Under the pieces are notes generated by a model. That model worked only from the letters and a program-made list of their open reading frames with translations, had not been told where the DNA came from and did not search any database. From Nocardioides daphniae (lineage in GTDB: Bacteria > Actinomycetota > Actinomycetes > Propionibacteriales > Nocardioidaceae): DNA of 64,000 bases. The number at the start of each line of letters is the position of its first letter. The first letter of the stretch is position 1. The position numbers and the translations under genes are program-made. The stretch is from NCBI RefSeq assembly GCF_004777465.1, contig NZ_CP038462.1:1240001-1304000 (forward strand), written 5' to 3'. Below are positions 62,707 through 64,000 of this stretch, piece by piece.

Positions 62707-64000
62707 ATGACCACTGATGCCCGCCCCGGCTCCGACCCGGGCGCCCACCCGCAGGCCGAGCTCTCCGGTACGCCGGTCGTCGCCGGGGTCACGGCCGGAC
62801 CCGCCGTGCACGTGATCACCGACGTCTCGCCCGAGGCCGTCGCTCGCTTCGGGGACGGCGGCTTCGCGACCGACGAGGAGGCGCTCGCCGCCTACGACGA
62901 CGCGGTCGCCTTCGTCGCCGAGACCTTCACCGAGAAGGCGGGGATCGCCCACGGGGCCGCGGCCGAGGTGCTGACGGCGAGTGCCGGACTGGTCCGTGAC
63001 AAGGGGCTCCGCTCCGCGGTGGTCAAGGCGCTGGGCTCCGGCGGCGGGCCCGTCGCCGCGGTCCACGCGGCGGTCGACCAGTTCGTCACGCTCTTCACCA
63101 ACATGGGTGGGCTGATGGCCGAGCGCGCCACCGACCTGCGCGACATCGAGCGTCGCCTGGTGGCCCGCCTGGTGGGGGAGCCGGCGCCCGGCGTGCCCAC
63201 GCCCCTGGTGCCCTCGGTGCTCGTCGCCTCCGACCTCGCCCCGAGCGACACCTCGGGCCTCGACCCCGACCAGGTCGTCGCGCTGGTCACCGAGCGCGGT
63301 GGCCCGACCAGCCACACCGCGATCATCGCCCGCCAGCTCGGCATCCCCTGCGTGGTCGGCGTCGCCTCGGCGACCTCCGTCGTGGAGGGGGAGTACCTCC
63401 TCGTCGACGGGAGCGCCGGCACCATCGTCCGTGGCGCCGACCCGGCCGAGGCTCGCGCCCTTGTCGAGGCCAGCCGGGCCGAGCGGGCGGCGCTCGAGGC
63501 CTGGACAGGTCCTGCGGCGACCGCCGACGGCGTACCCCTGCAGCTGCTCGCCAACGTGGCCGACGGCGCGTCGTCGCTGCGCGCCAGTGACGAGCCGGTC
63601 GACGGCGTGGGCCTCTTCCGCACCGAGCTCTGCTTCCTCGACCGGGCCGAGGAGCCGGCGGTGGAGGAGCAGGCCGACATCTACGCCGCGGTGCTCAACC
63701 CCTTCCGGGACCGCGGGCACGTCGTTGTCCGCACGCTCGACGCGGGCTCGGACAAGCCGATCGCCTTCGCCACCCACGAGGGGGAGGAGAACCCGGCGCT
63801 GGGGGTGCGCGGCCTGCGGCTCTCCTTCGGAAACCCGGGCCTGATGGAGCGACAGCTCGACGCGATCGCGCTGGCCGCCGAGCGCACCGGCGCCGATGCC
63901 TGGGTGATGGCGCCGATGGTGGCCACGGTCGCCGAGGCCCAGGATTTCGCCGGCCTGGTCAGGAGCCGTGGCCTCAAGGCCGGTGTGATGGTGGAGGTGC
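62707..64000 (+). CDS. ptsI: Phosphoenolpyruvate-protein phosphotransferase, PTS enzyme I (3' end outside window)
   Basis: 431 codons to the edge; no stop in the window. It begins after a short polar tail with LSGTPVVAGVTAGPAVHV. The phospho-histidine site is GGPTSHTAIIARQLGIPCVVG with His203, and the PEP-binding barrel starts with LQLLANVADG, GVGLFRTELCFLDR, VVRTLDAGSDKPI and NPALGVRGLRLSF. It phosphorylates HPr, encoded 4 kb away on the other strand. The TACGGT box sets the ATG; the transcript is leaderless. Confidence 0.96.
   Translation, partial: MTTDARPGSDPGAHPQAELSGTPVVAGVTAGPAVHVITDVSPEAVARFGDGGFATDEEALAAYDDAVAFVAETFTEKAGIAHGAAAEVLTASAGLVRDKGLRSAVVKALGSGGGPVAAVHAAVDQFVTLFTNMGGLMAERATDLRDIERRLVARLVGEPAPGVPTPLVPSVLVASDLAPSDTSGLDPDQVVALVTERGGPTSHTAIIARQLGIPCVVGVASATSVVEGEYLLVDGSAGTIVRGADPAEARALVEASRAERAALEAWTGPAATADGVPLQLLANVADGASSLRASDEPVDGVGLFRTELCFLDRAEEPAVEEQADIYAAVLNPFRDRGHVVVRTLDAGSDKPIAFATHEGEENPALGVRGLRLSFGNPGLMERQLDAIALAAERTGADAWVMAPMVATVAEAQDFAGLVRSRGLKAGVMVEV

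Overview
The window is a contiguous piece of a high-GC actinobacterial chromosome. The gene order (smc-ftsY, amt-glnK-glnD, ffh, rpsP-khpA-rimM-trmD-rplS-lepB-rnhB, yraN-comM-dprA-xerC, rpsB-tsf-pyrH-frr-cdsA-rlmN, dxr-rip-ispG-GNAT-proS, rimP-nusA-ylxR-infB-rbfA-truB-ribF), the actinobacteria-specific small families (DUF2469, DUF4439, the DUF4081-GNAT next to ispG) and GC-rich codon use point to a Nocardioides-like member of the Propionibacteriales. That assignment is inference; no rRNA gene is present to fix it.

Layout. 1-2.9 kb: end of smc, a tiny membrane protein and ftsY. 2.9-6.9 kb: two convergent glycosyltransferase genes. 7-11.2 kb: nitrogen module amt-glnK-glnD behind a GlnR-like site. 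11.3-12.8 kb: ffh. 12.9-17 kb: accessory genes (ScyD-like propeller, NYN nuclease, GtrA, amidohydrolase, methyltransferase). 17.2-24 kb: ribosomal protein and tRNA/rRNA maturation genes, signal peptidase, RNase HII. 24.2-28.8 kb: yraN, DNA-processing genes comM and dprA, xerC, and an M23 peptidase. 29.1-34.8 kb: rpsB-tsf-pyrH-frr-cdsA-rlmN. 34.9-42.8 kb: accessory genes (LOG protein, RIO-like kinase, M1 peptidase, prpE-like synthetase, a DUF559 nuclease-like gene between two related hairpin repeats, metZ). 42.9-49.2 kb: isoprenoid and site-2 protease genes, then proS. 49.6-58.5 kb: translation-initiation cluster. 58.5-64 kb: fructose PTS (ptsH, fruA, fruK, fruR) divergent from ptsI.

Assembly quality matters here. 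At least 16 genes, including essential single-copy ones (ffh, rimM, frr, dxr, proS, infB), are broken by one- or two-base indels, mostly lost bases in G or C runs of three to five. I treat these as sequencing or assembly errors and annotate the genes end to end. The ffh copy and the 5' half of the LOG gene are worst.

Beyond standard genes the window shows: a single-gene DUF559/AbiEi-like cassette bracketed by two hairpin repeats with a compensatory base pair change; a recurrent leaderless promoter architecture (TANNNT, six or seven bases, then the start codon) at about sixteen genes; a TrmD-GNAT fusion; a histidine-phosphatase-like protein without its RHG motif lying antisense inside the nusA-ylxR-infB block; a hairpin-rich, lower-GC gap after proS; and frequent use of otherwise rare GTA-CGN codon pairs that build GTACG motifs. 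No tRNA, rRNA, CRISPR array or insertion sequence was recognised.
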